Shown in pieces: positions 11,101 to 22,499 of a stretch of DNA of 64,000 nucleotides; positions within the stretch are counted from its first letter, which is position 1, and each line of letters starts with the position of its first letter. The notes under the pieces are model-generated. The model ran no database searches and was not told the DNA's origin. It was given only the letters and a program-made list of their open reading frames with translations. A program made the translations under genes and the position numbers. Source of the stretch: Panaeolus papilionaceus (lineage: Eukaryota > Basidiomycota > Agaricomycetes > Agaricales); NCBI GenBank assembly GCA_015501605.1, contig JADNRZ010000006.1:1054001-1118000 (forward strand), given 5' to 3'.

Positions 11101-14100
11101 TCACCGAACCACCGTGTTTACAGTTCCTCTGAACAACCTCCTGTATTGCAGTTCTGTCAACGACGACGACTGATCTGAGATAGTTGGGATTAAAGATGTT
11201 GGTGTGTGGCTTCCTAGCGATTTCTTTTGGCTGACTGGCAATGAAGAAGATTCCCGCGAACCTTGAGTAGGAGGGCTTGTCCTTCTCGCTATACGGCTCA
11301 TCCCCCCTTGTGATTGAGCATCATGACGAGGCTGCCCAACAGGTTTACCAGCAGGTGGTGAGCTTGCTTGATGTCGCTGCGGGACTGGCGGTCGCTGGCT
11401 GATAGGAGGCTTGCCAATTGTTGACAATATACCCACACCGAGAGACGAACGGGGTGTGCATGCTAGTTTGTTAACTGAAGATGGCGCAGTGATGACATGC
11501 TGAGAGAGAGGAGACCGCGTAGTAGGGGAGTATGGAACAGTATTCGAGCGAGTCTTTCCAGGAGATAAGGACAACAGTGACTCGGGGCGTGGTGTGCATA
11601 GAGCTGGTGGTAGAGGAGAACTAACGGTCTTAGAGCGCGTTTTTCTGCTGGGAACAGCGAGGAATGATCGGCTGGTATCCGGGCATAGTCTACCAGGTGC
11701 AAAGGAACGTTTGGTTTGGAAAGCAGAAGGTGTTGTTGGCGGTGAAGGTGGGCGAACAGGCGATAAAGATACAGCAGGCAAGCGAGATCTCTTGGGCATC
11801 AAAGAACCACTGGACAAACGTTTGGCTGTTGGACCGACAGTGGATCGAGAAATCACGTCGCTCTGGACAGGACCAATAGGTGCACCACCGAAACTAGCCA
11901 CAGCAGAAAGAGGAGGTGGTGGGTGCACTGCCTCAGGGCCGTTAGTGGTTAAGATGACATCCAAGTTCTTGCCTGAAACAGCAACATTCCCTGAGCGACC
12001 ACTCGTCGTAGCGGAGAAGTCTGGCATACCAACGGAATCAACACTAGCCACAGAGACAAAGCCAGAATTAGATGAAAATTCGGATATAGGTGGGCTATTT
12101 TCGCACATGAAGGGCTCAGGCGCAAGTTGAGAAGCAGAAGACCTTGACAGGTGAGCAACAACTGAGGTTTTCGACACAGTAGGATTGACAGCAGGAGGAG
12201 ACAGCGCAGAAGGCAAGGGGTATGTGCAAGATGAAGCAAGCTTCTTGACGGTTGGTCTCATGCCCTTTGTGTTGGTAACGGCAGAACGAGAGGCGGATTT
12301 TGTTGGAATTGCTGATTTCTTCAGAATAGAAGTAGGAGTTGCGCAGCTTATTACGGTAGCGGAAGGAGGTTTCTTTGCCCGTTCCACAAACGATGCGCCC
12401 AGGCTCTGCTCTGGTTTAGAAAGGGACCTTTGAGGCGTTGATGGTTGGTCGCTCCGTTTAGATTTCGAAGACTTTTTCCTAACGGCACAATCTGATGCAG
12501 CCGAAGCCACTGACCCAAAGGACGAAGACGAAGCAAGGGACGACGTTTCAGAGGAAGAAATGTTCTGCACAGAGATGCCACCCCACGTGACAACTTTGGC
12601 AGACGGTGAACTTGGAGGAGACAGATCGACAAGGCCAAGGGGTGGCGGACAGAGAAGAGTGAGATCCCCACCCTCACCCTTCTCAGATTCCTTGTTTACC
12701 TCCGCTGGCGCGTGATCCTGTCCTTTTTCTCCCCTGTACAACTCCTCTTTGGCCAGAGCTCGTTGAATATGCTCCAACTTACAGATGTCCCTTGGTGCAT
12801 CTTCCAGGTGCTCCCTTGCGCGCTCTCGCAACGTTTCACAATCAGACTCGGACGAGTCGTCAAGAGACCCAAGGCTACTGCTGCTGAAGCTGGAAACCAA
12901 GCGTCCCACAGTGTTGTTAATATTCTCTGGTGAGATATCAAGTCCTATGAGTGTGGATGGACTCCGATAATCGATTTTTTTCGACTCCTGAGGGGCTGGC
13001 TTGCGTTCAACAACAGGGTTATCAGGAATATCTGCGATCGGTGATGTCGACAAAGAACTGGAGCTCTCTGTCGAAACCTAAAGTCAACAAGTGACTGTCA
13101 GTAACTCTTCAAACCAATACCAGGCAAAGGATGAATGTACCGATAGCCCAATCAACATGTCCACCTTTTCAACCAAGAAGATACCCCTCCTCTTCCCTAG
13201 TTCCCTGGCAGAAGGCTTTTTTACATTTAACTTTCTGACAGGCAGCGACGAGTCAGACTTGCTTGCACCGTCATCGCTGTCCACGTTTGCGGCCATGGGG
13301 GCGGCCTGGTTGGTGAAATCGGATTGAGCACTGTCTGCAGGTTCATGGGATTTACGAGGGAGTTTCGATAAGGAAGGGGGGTAAGAGGATCTGAAGAAGT
13401 AGGCATGGCCGGAGCTCGGTGATGGAGACGCAGCATTCCCTGCGAATGTGTTGGTATCAATTTGTGCCAGAGGTGGTCGGGTAGGTTTGTATTTGGAAAG
13501 CGTGCTGGTTTGAGCGTGACTTGGTGTAGAGTATGGTGGGTGTAGTGTGTTAGAATGTCCCAGTGCCTTAAAGGGTGATACCACTTCCAAGTCGTGAATG
13601 ATATATTGCGCTTTGTCGCCCTTCCCACAAACTACAGCAGGTGTTGGCACATGTTCATCCAAGAGAGAGGACGATTCGACAACGGCGTTCTCTTCAGAAA
13701 CGGGAGGCCCTGCGTAGAGTGGTTTGGGTTCGTATCTCTCCCATTTGATAGGGAATGTCATGGCATTTAAAGCCGCTGGAACATCGATATCAGGATGGCG
13801 TGAGATATAAGAGTGGTGAGGAAGTGGTGAGGGAGAAACTGCGACTGTGACTGGTTGAGAGGAAAATGGACTGGAATTCGATCCATGGGCGAGCGAAGTT
13901 GGAAGTGCCGGGAGTGGTCTAGAGGGAGGTGATGCATATGCAGTTGGGTTGGTAGTTGACATCTCCATGTCCATACACACAAGTGACGTTGGCGACATCA
14001 AGAATGTCGATGACGAGGGGACTTGCTGTCGCCAATCAGCTAAGCAAGGCCACATGCAATAAAAAGAGGAAGACATACTGGAGAGGGAGAGGGAGAGGAG

Positions 14101-17028
14101 ACAACAGATGACATCGGCGACGACAAAACCGATGATCCATTAGTAATAGACGTCGATGGTGCTACCTGAGGGGAAATGGGAGGGCTCAGTGACGACGACG
14201 ATGACTTCGAAGAATGGATCATAGACTCGACAGATGACATAAAATTAGCAGTTATCTGTGAAATCTTTCTAGTCCGCATTCCAAAGGTCGACGACGCAGA
14301 CGACAGAGGAGCTAAATCGAGCTTTCTTTGGTAGGTAGCTTCAGCAGAATTCTCTTCAGACGAGCATTGCGTCCCTGGTGAACATGGGGGCGGCGAGAGT
14401 TTTTCTGAGTGCAACTTAAGACGAGGGACTTTGGTATCTCCAGAGCTACCAAACCTCTTCCTCAGGAGAGACGACGACACAGTAGCTCCCAAGCTACCTG
14501 TGGTGGATGAACCCAGTTTTGGGTTAGGCAGAGTAGCAGGGCTCGGAGGAGAATTCTTTTTGGATGTTTTGGAACAGAAAATGCGTTTGCGGAACTTTGG
14601 AGAAGAAGAGTTCGCAGACGAAGGAGATGTCTGAGGAGAAGCATTGCTTGTTGTAGATTCGACTGCTGATGAAGAAGGACTGGGACTTGGAGGTAGTTGG
14701 GATTCCTTCGCATCGTTATTATTCTTCAGTGGAGATACGATGAGGGGTTTCGTTGACAGTGCCTTGCTTTTAAGTCCCGTTGGCACTGTGCGCTGTGCAT
14801 GTGAAGATACTGCGAGTGATTCGGATTTGATGGGCGAGTTTTCACCACCGCCAGATGTTGATGGAGGTGTGTCGACCGAACTACGTATCCCAAAAACGTC
14901 GGCTGCCAAATTCTGGTTGCGACTACGCAGAGGAACTCTCATTAGGGATAGACCAACTGGCTTAACAGGAGGTGTTTCGCGCGATGGCGATTTGGATAAG
15001 GCGAAACTTCTTTTATTGACGGAAGGTGGGAGTTTGGCTTGAAGAACGGGGATAGGAAGGGGAGAACGGGGAGGACTACCAATAGAGCCCCTCCTCTCAT
15101 ATTGTCGGTTCGTTATGGGGGGCAACTCAGATCCGGGCTCTGCTTCTTCGACATACGATACGATAGATGATAAACTTGATGAGGGGGTAATTGCCGTACT
15201 TCGAGCTGGGTTTGTGCGCAAAGATCTGACATATGATACGGTCCTGAGATTGGACGCAACTGGTTGTGATGGGCTTAAGAGAGCTAGAGATGTAATTGTT
15301 GTATTGACGAGGGATAGGTTGTCGATTTTTCTGAAAAGGGGTGACATCGAGGATGAAGATAGGCAAGGTGACGGTGGTGAAATGTGCTGGGAAAGCTCGT
15401 TTGTCTCCTATGAGCACTGTCAAAAACGAAAGAGAAGGAGGTAAAGATGTCACACACATTGTCACCAGAGGTGGAGATTCGCAATGTGTTCTCGACGTGG
15501 TCGTGATTAAGCTGTATAACGAATCAACACGCATCTCAGGAACAAAGACTTAAAAGGCGTTACTTTGGGAGAAGGCAGGGGTAAAGAAATTGAAGGCTGA
15601 TTTGAGTTATTGAGGCTTATTTCGTGGGCGTGGTCCTAAACAAGGACGACGTGAGCTTTGGATGCGAAAAGATGGTTGCAAAACAGACATTGGGAGCATA
15701 TGTGGGGTAGGGTTCCGGGCAGACTATCAGCGGGACATCGGTCTTGCAAAATAGGTTAGATAAATAGATACAGGCAGCGTTAAACGACATACCTTGATTG
15801 GGGCATCTTCAAGTTGTTGCTTAAAATCGTATATCGATTGGTCCTGATAGCACGACGCACGTACAGTTAGTATTGGTGAGGATGTTTGCGAAGCTCCAAC
15901 AGATTACCTCAGTAGGAACAGGTACGGCATGGTGGGGATTGGAACCATGCGGAGGTGCATCCTCGACCTGGTGTGGTGGCGGCTAGGGAATATCCAAATG
16001 AGCAACTTGTCAACATAACAAGGGGTATTTAAGTTAGAACCTACATCGGCCCAAAGGACCCGTTGGTTACCAATAGGCGTATGGCCTGATGAAGAGCCAA
16101 AGTGAAGCAAGGCAGGGGCGTTGTTTACCCTTGTGATTGGGAAGAAGAGCCCAGCTTTGAAGTCAGCGAGAATGTTGTTGAGAACAGGAGGTGCGTCGTG
16201 GCGATATGCCCTAGACGATGTTGTAGACGCAGTGTCAGCGTCGCTGCTGGAGGACGAACCATGTTTGCGAGAATGCTTCAGACCGGGAGACGTGCGAGAT
16301 TTCAACACAGCAGAGTAGATCCTTGCCCATGGAGAATCTGGCTGCGATGCGGCCTCTAGGACGGCCTCTACCAATGCATCATCTGAGGCGACACCATTCG
16401 AAACACCTGTCATGGCATGGTCAATGACAGGATTATCCTTAAAGCCGAGAGATACGAGGGACTGATTAAATTGCTGCAGCTGAGTAATATGGTCGTTGAG
16501 GAGACGAATCCTATCCTTGTCTGTGCGAGAGAGATCAAGCTCGTGTTGGTGTTGGGAGGATGCGACGGCTAAACAAGACTCCAGCTCCTGCACACGCAAT
16601 TGAACGGCAGCCAAGTTTTTCTGAAGGGTATCGTTCTGCTGTTTGAGGTGAGTATTCTCTTCGATGATAAGACCTGTCGTCCTGTGGTAATCTTCCAGCT
16701 GGGACTTGAGAGCTTGGAAGGCTAGCTTGAATGGCGACTTGCGGCTGAAGGTTCCTCGTTTGTCTTGACGAATCGAAGGATGATGTCGAGTAGCGATATG
16801 CTTGACAAAATTTCTCGCAAGGGGGTTTGATCCCCAGGAAGATGCAATGTTGCCCAGTACCTGACTGAGCAAAGCATCCTTCACGTCCGGAGCAGACAAC
16901 GACGAGGTGAGATTGTCTGAGACCGCACCCGAGACAACGGTGACCTCTTGCTGTTCTACGCTAATACTAGTTTCGGAGAAGGAAGGAGTTAAATAGGGTG
17001 CATGTGGTGAAGTCAAGATTGTCGCCAT
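11101..17028 (-). CDS. Large Ser/Pro-rich, mostly disordered protein with N-terminal coiled coil
   Basis: Hand splicing gives six exons: 17028-16045, 15982-15908, 15843-15793, 15407-14079, 14025-13165 and 13077-11101. They sum to 1,759 codons in one frame, starting at ATG 17028. The first ~200 residues hold the only ordered part: a helical region (VKDALLSQVLGNIASSW) and a coiled coil (HLKQQNDTLQKNLAAVQLRV). The rest is low-complexity Ser/Pro/Thr with many SP, TP and KRS-type sites, suggesting a heavily phosphorylated scaffold or regulator. The conserved-looking C-terminus (SLTELQYRRLFRGTVN) is the best search handle. The 385-base intron at 15408-15792 is the weakest join: both borders keep phase 0, but it may hide another exon or separate two genes. 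I do not recognise the family and assign no function. Confidence 0.7.
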
Positions 17029-17402
17029 TGGGGATGAGATGCGATTTGGAATGTTGAAGTAACGATGAACATCTGGAAGCCTGTCGAAGTATTTTGTAGA
17101 AATTTAGAGAGGCTGACATATTGTATTGAATGAACAAAAAATATAGATCCAATTGCTGGCCACAGTCAGCCTCCAAATCCATTTTAAGCACTTTAAGCTA
17201 ATTAGAGTGATCGTCAGTGCAGGAGACAATGTGTTTTATTTTTAATTTTAATTTCAACTTTAGTCACAAATTTAGTCACGGGTCCAAATACGTCACACCT
17301 TCACACTGCTCAAAACCAACATTGACCCGTTTACTACGACTCCCCAATAATTCTTATTTTTTATATCAACTGGGATAAACTTGACAGAAACTTCACTCTT
17401 AC

Positions 17403-18460
17403 ATGAGTTCAGCTACTTATCGGTACCTTGCGGTCAGACTTCATTGGGGATCGCTTGTTCAAATTCAACTGATGATAGTCTCTAAATATTCGGACTTGGG
17501 TGGGCCAACTCATCGCGGTGATCAGCGCCTTCAACTTCGTTGTGTTGTCCACAAATTCACTTCAAAGGAGAAAGCCTCGTAAGTTCCGACTACCACTCCG
17601 ATATTTTTGCGCGCTATCACGACGAGGAAACTGGTCAAACCCCCATATACTCATCATCTTCCTAATCATTGTTATGTTCCGCATTCCGGTGAGCCTTGTG
17701 ACCAAATCTTTTGTGTAGCCTATTTTCAAACATCTCGTATGGTGTGTATAGATTATGCTATTATGATGGTCATGCCGATATTTCAAGCCAATGAAAGAAG
17801 TCCCAAGAGAAAGTCATAATAATATGGGCCTGACCATGATGCGAGTTCGATTAATGACTTGATCTTTACAGGCCACGCGACTTCTGCAGCTATGATAGTG
17901 TGCGTTGTTCCTATATTTTGTTGCCTAAAATTGAGGTACAAACTCATAAGCGCATGAAAATTATGGTGATCACGGTACCTGTCTTGCCGACTTCTATCAC
18001 TTGGGGTTGTTGGACTTCTATGTCTTCGACTGTCAACCCGACCGTGACATTATCACCTGCAGAATACTCTATTGGCGACGTACGGCCATTTGATTTTCTC
18101 CAATACGCCTATCACTGCAGATATTCATGCCACCCCTGCTCACATTTTGGTGAATTCAGTGCCCCGTACACTGTAGCAAAGTTTTTGGGAAAATATCGGC
18201 ACATTGCCATTAGCGCTTATGAATAAGAGCCATGTGTTGCCTTTCCCCACATTTGCCACATGGTTCGCGCTGGTCTTGGCCAATCAGCTGGCGTACAATC
18301 TGCGTTTCCCCGCACCTTGGCTCGCTTCTGGCAAGACTCTCTATCATGACACCAATGGCATTCCCGGACGTACCTATGAAATGTCTGGCTGCACAAGAAA
18401 GGTATGTCCCTTGATGTCTAATTTCTCGTAATAGAGGAATATCTATTTAATCGATACCTC
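17403..18460 (+). other. coding-like patch, possible multi-exon gene or relic
   Basis: Several plus-strand segments look coding but I cannot join them. An ATG at 17403 opens ~58 codons that end at a consensus donor GTAAGT (17579). A second segment (17823-17935) contains DHDASSINDLIFTGHATSAA, which resembles the histidine motif of PAP2/sphingomyelin-synthase-like membrane phosphatases. About 130 bases on is EYSIGDV, where that family has a second His-Asp motif, but here Glu stands in place of His. A third segment (to ~18400) ends at a GTATGT donor. Stops break every simple join, so a decayed gene is as likely as a live one. Confidence 0.22.
18280..18284 (+). promoter_or_regulatory. CCAAT box upstream of the lipase gene
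   Basis: CCAATCAGC, the usual context bound by the HAP/NF-Y complex, lies about 275 bases before the lipase start. It falls inside the coding-like patch described at 17403-18460, so its role is uncertain. The last ~80 bases before the lipase ATG are CT-rich, as in many fungal promoters. Confidence 0.3.
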
Positions 18461-18557
18461 TTCAGAGCTTCAGCCCTTGTCTCCCATCGCTTGTGCCCTC
18501 CTCTCAAGTTTGCAACACTAGCGATCTTGATTCACTTTTGGGACTCATACGGCTACA

Positions 18558-19945
18558 ATGACGCGCCTTTTATCCTTCGCACTTCCTGCGCTGTTGCTTT
18601 CTAGTGCTGTAACGGCCGTACCTGTCCTCGAATCAAGGCAGAGTGGAATATCTCAAACTGTCTACGACAACTTGGTTCGGTACACGAAATATTCGTCCGC
18701 AGTGTACCAATGGATATGTCCCCGACCTTTGGGTAATCCTCTCGTCGACCAGGTATGTATAAAATTGCTTTTATCTTTTTTGCCTGTTTGGATATGCGAT
18801 CCTAATCATACCTTTCTCTTTAGTTTGCCAACGCTGGCACGGACGGTCTCATTGCGCGTGATGATTCGCGAAAAGAGATTGTTGTCGTTTTCAGAGGGAC
18901 CTCAGAGCTTGCTGACATTGTTGTGGGTATGTAACCTCGTACTGCTTGCTCGGAATCATGTTTACCAGTCTTAGACCTCAATTTGATCATGAAACCCCTC
19001 TCGTCCACCGGCCTTACTAATATCAAGAATGAAAAGGTTCACAGCGGGTTCCAATTTGCATATAACGTTGTCGCAGATACCGTCCTCAAGCATGCCAAGA
19101 CCCAGTCGGCGAGGTATCCCTCTTACCGCATTGTCGTCACTGGTCACTCTTTGGGAGGTGCCGTCGCGTCCATTGCAGCACTTTCTATCAAAGCGGCGCT
19201 TCCAAATATTCCCCTACAACTCTACACCTTCGGTTTGTTTCGCTTGTTTTTTCCATCGTGCATTACTCACCGTCTTATCTACAGGCCAGCCTCGTGTCGG
19301 TAACGCAGAGTTCGCTTCTTACGTCGAGAGTAGAATCGGCACAGCAAATATTTTCAGAGGTGAAACCGTTACATTTACCATGCATGATGTTGAGCTGACA
19401 TCACTTCGATTTTATTAGCTGTTCATACATATGGTACACCCCTTCTTCCTTGCCTTCAAATGAAACATGCTTAGTCTTACTCTCTTCTTCGACAGATGGT
19501 GTTCCGACCATTCTCTTGAAGTCCCTTGGATACCGCCACTTGTACGTTCCGTTTTGAAACTACTGCATCCTTCAATCGATCTTACAGGATAAACTAGCGG
19601 AACCGAGTACTGGAATTACGGTGACCCAGGTGAGAAATTTTGTTATTGTCTTTGCTAGGACACACACGATGCTTACCGCTCTGGTTCTAGCGAGTCCCAG
19701 TAACACCAAGAAGTGCTCTGGAGGAGATGACCCATCATGCAGTGATTCTATTCGTACGTCTTTCACCTATTCCTTTCAGAAGGCCCAAAACTAACCTTGT
19801 GCACAGCCTCGACATTCATCAACCCTGCCCATATTCTGTACTTTAACCAAGGTCAGATCGAATCATTTTAATTCGGCACGAGACTGTTCAACTGATGCAT
19901 TCAATTTCAACAGTCATGGCTTTGAACCCACTTCTCTGCATTTAA
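18558..19945 (+). CDS. Secreted class 3 (fungal) triacylglycerol lipase
   Basis: Ten exons separated by nine ~50-60-base introns start at ATG 18558 and end at TAA 19943-19945, giving roughly 300 residues. A signal peptide opens the protein (LLSFALPALLLSSAVTAVPV). The fold follows the Rhizomucor/Thermomyces lipase family: VVVFRGTS (oxyanion loop), the nucleophile elbow VVTGHSLGGA with catalytic Ser, QPRVGN, the catalytic Asp in HTYDGVP, and the catalytic His in NPAHILYF. It should hydrolyse acyl esters outside the cell. The sixth intron needs the second of two AG sites (CTAG) to give RHFGTEYWNYGDP; the first AG brings an immediate stop. Four cysteines near the C-terminus could form the usual disulfides. 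Confidence 0.92.
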
Positions 19946-20209
19946 CTTATTGGCGCGACATACGACGCACATCCTGATACGAAAAGGAGATGGTATACGT
20001 TTGCTATGAATCATTTATTACGACCTCTATGATCCAATGACTTGTATTTTTATCGAAGAGAATTCAAATGTGTTTTTAATATGTTCGACATTACATAATG
20101 GACTACAAAAGAGTCTGTGTGAAACGCTCGAGCCTGAGGGTATCTGAGTCCATAGAAAAGCTAAAACTAAATGGGCACCCTGATTTCGCGAAGGATACAT
20201 AGCCGTGAC
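19946..20209. other. convergent intergenic gap between lipase and peroxidase
   Basis: 264 bases between two convergent stops. They must hold both 3' untranslated regions and polyadenylation sites. The sequence is AT-rich in its first half, and no other feature was seen. Confidence 0.6.
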
Positions 20210-22407
20210 CTAAAGGAGACCTGAACATAACACCCAAGAAAGCAGAAGAGCCAGAGAAGGGGGAGATATGCCAATCGCAGACGAAGGAGTGTTGTCTGTG
20301 CCGTTGTTGGTCCCATTACTCTTGGGAGGCGGCGGGGTATAAGGAACAGTGTCTACTGTTCCTACAGGGATCGACGTGTGAAGGTCGCGCCCAGACAGAG
20401 GCTGAAAATCAACGGAGAAGTGCTCTCCATTCACATCGAGATGGAGGTCGACGATAGGTGCCTGTCCGAGAACTCGGAATTGCGCAGAATACATCTGATA
20501 ACCAGGCGCTCCTCGCAATGATGCATCGCGGACGAGATCGCGAGTGATGTTGGTCACTGTACCCACTGGCTTGTCGTTGTAGGTATAGTCAAGCACATTA
20601 CCGTAAACGCGAGACGGCTGGAGGTCTGACCGAACCTGAGAGAGAAGACGATAGTGAGTTCCAGCCTACGTATTTTTCGTGGTTGGACACTCACTGCGGC
20701 GGCAATAAAAAAGGTTTTGTTGGCGCCTCCCGAAGATGGGTTGAGGTCTTTCGTAAGCGCCGAGGGATGTATTATCTGATCTTGTAGAACAGAATACATT
20801 GTACCATTGTTATTATACACCGTGGCTGCATTCGAGCCATCATTGACTTCGAACCAAAAGTGAGAAATAGAGCGAGAGGCGTCGATGGGAGCTTGAAAGG
20901 GTGCAACAGGGAGAGCAAGACCCAAGGTGCTTGTTATGGGCGAGACACTACCGTTGAATACAGTGATAGCCCCCTTAATTCTGTTGGCGAATCCGGAACG
21001 GCAGTCGGCAGCATCCCCGTATCTATCGCACCATAAAAATGACACATGCGATGGATCTGGGAATGGCTTTGAGGCTGGCTGAGAAAGCTTTTCGTAAAAT
21101 CTAATCAGTGGTTACCCAAGACGAGGTATACTATATTGATCCTCACCCTCAGAGCTGTATAAAAGGTGAGCTGTCCATCGATGATCTTGAAGGCTGCATC
21201 TGTTGATTTCGCCTGCAAAACTTCGATTTGTTCCGTCAACGCGACATCACCGGGTACGAGGTCCAACATCCGCTGGAACATCACTGCACAACGTTGACGG
21301 AACACATTTGGATCTGAAAGACTGTAATCCATGCAGAGCTGAGTTAAAACAAAGCCGTGGAAAAGATTCGAAATGTTTCACTTGCCTTTGCATCGTCACG
21401 TTAGAATCGCTGTTAAATATTCGCAAATCTGAGCGAGTGCTATCATTTTGACCGACAACTAAAGGGTTTTGGGTCGTTCCATCAAGATACTGCGACACGC
21501 TGGGAAAATATGAGAAAACATAGACACCAACGCAGGTAACGCCACTAACACAACGGCATCAAACGAGGTGGTATTGTCAAAGAAACCCACAACAGAATTT
21601 CTCGGATTGGCTGGGGGATCCACGATGGTCGGGAAGTCTATACTTTCGACGCCCCCAAGAGTGTGGCCGCATGCAACCAGTTCAATCATTTCCGACGTGT
21701 TAAATCCTTGCAATCGAAATTTCTGGACGTGTTCTTCCAATGATTGATGTGGTTCTGGAACACCAGGAGCACCTGAATGTTCAGCGTCAATACGCCCACC
21801 ACGAAGAGGAACAACCGGTCCTCCGCAATTTGCAACAGCAAATGCAGCTCCGATTGCAATAACATCGGCCTCTGTTCATTTTAATTGAGTCATCAAGAAA
21901 GAAAGAGAGATTTAAGAGGTTGACTTACTAGAAACATATTTATTGTGAAATATGCTGTAATCAAGTGACGAAAGTTTCAAGCCATCTCCTACGTTCTACA
22001 ACCGTGTCAATATCAAGCGAGAAGACGTGACTCCGAGGACAGACTTCAGGACGATCCATCTCGAAATGAATGGAGCCGTCAACTCCTCCGGTTTTAGTAT
22101 CGGCGTTGAATGTTGCGGCATCGTGGAAGGCCTGATATATCATCGTCGGTATCATAATTCATGAGGGTGTAGAGGGGTAGATGGTGCCTACAAATCGGAG
22201 CCATTGGGCCGCGACAGTCGTGCTATTGGGCCCAAAATTTCTTTGTGCACATTCCCCAAGGACACCATGAAGCGCGCGACCATCAGGAGCAAGGCCTTCG
22301 TAAATCAATCTCTCCAAGGTATCGTGTTGCGGTGAAGGCCATTCGTATGCTAGGATGCTAGGAAGTGCTACAAGTAGAGCCGAAACTATAGCAGAAGTTC
22401 GCTTCAT
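20210..22407 (-). CDS. GPI-anchored, secreted heme peroxidase (plant-peroxidase superfamily)
   Basis: Multi-exon gene starting at ATG 22407; an upstream in-frame codon is not ATG. A signal peptide is clear (MKRTSAIVSALLVALPSILA). Across the first intron the distal heme pocket reads WLRFAFHDAATF, with Arg and His in place. GGVDGSI follows, then ADVIAIGAAFAV, and the proximal heme ligand in ELVACGHTLGGV. The C-terminal ~270 residues are beta-rich and end in a Ser/Thr/Asn linker and a hydrophobic tail (SLALLLSWVLCSGLL) after small residues, the pattern of a GPI signal. This predicts a cell-surface or wall-bound enzyme using hydrogen peroxide. It lacks the compact length of lignin, manganese or versatile peroxidases, and I cannot see their substrate residues, so the substrate is unknown. 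Confidence 0.88.
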
Positions 22408-22484
22408 GCTCAAGAAAGTGGCTGGGGTTTGTCGCAAGACAACCAAGGTTCCTTTTGTGTGCAGGGCTGATCCCAGAAAGTGGA

Positions 22485-22496
22485 TATATGCATATA
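22485..22496 (-). promoter_or_regulatory. TATA-like palindrome upstream of the peroxidase gene
   Basis: TATATGCATATA, a perfect 12-base palindrome, lies 78 bases upstream of the peroxidase ATG. That distance suits a fungal TATA element; the role is inferred. Confidence 0.4.
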
Positions 22497-22499
22497 CAT

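Noticed and set aside
11594..12130. 178-codon plus-strand frame
   Set aside because: Antisense shadow of the Ser/Pro-rich last exon of the 11-17 kb gene, whose six exons join in one frame.
17562..17786. minus-strand segment LKIGYTKDLVTRL resembling a T5orf172/GIY-YIG nuclease motif
   Set aside because: Only one short motif; the rest of the domain is missing and the plus strand over the same bases has better splice-site support.
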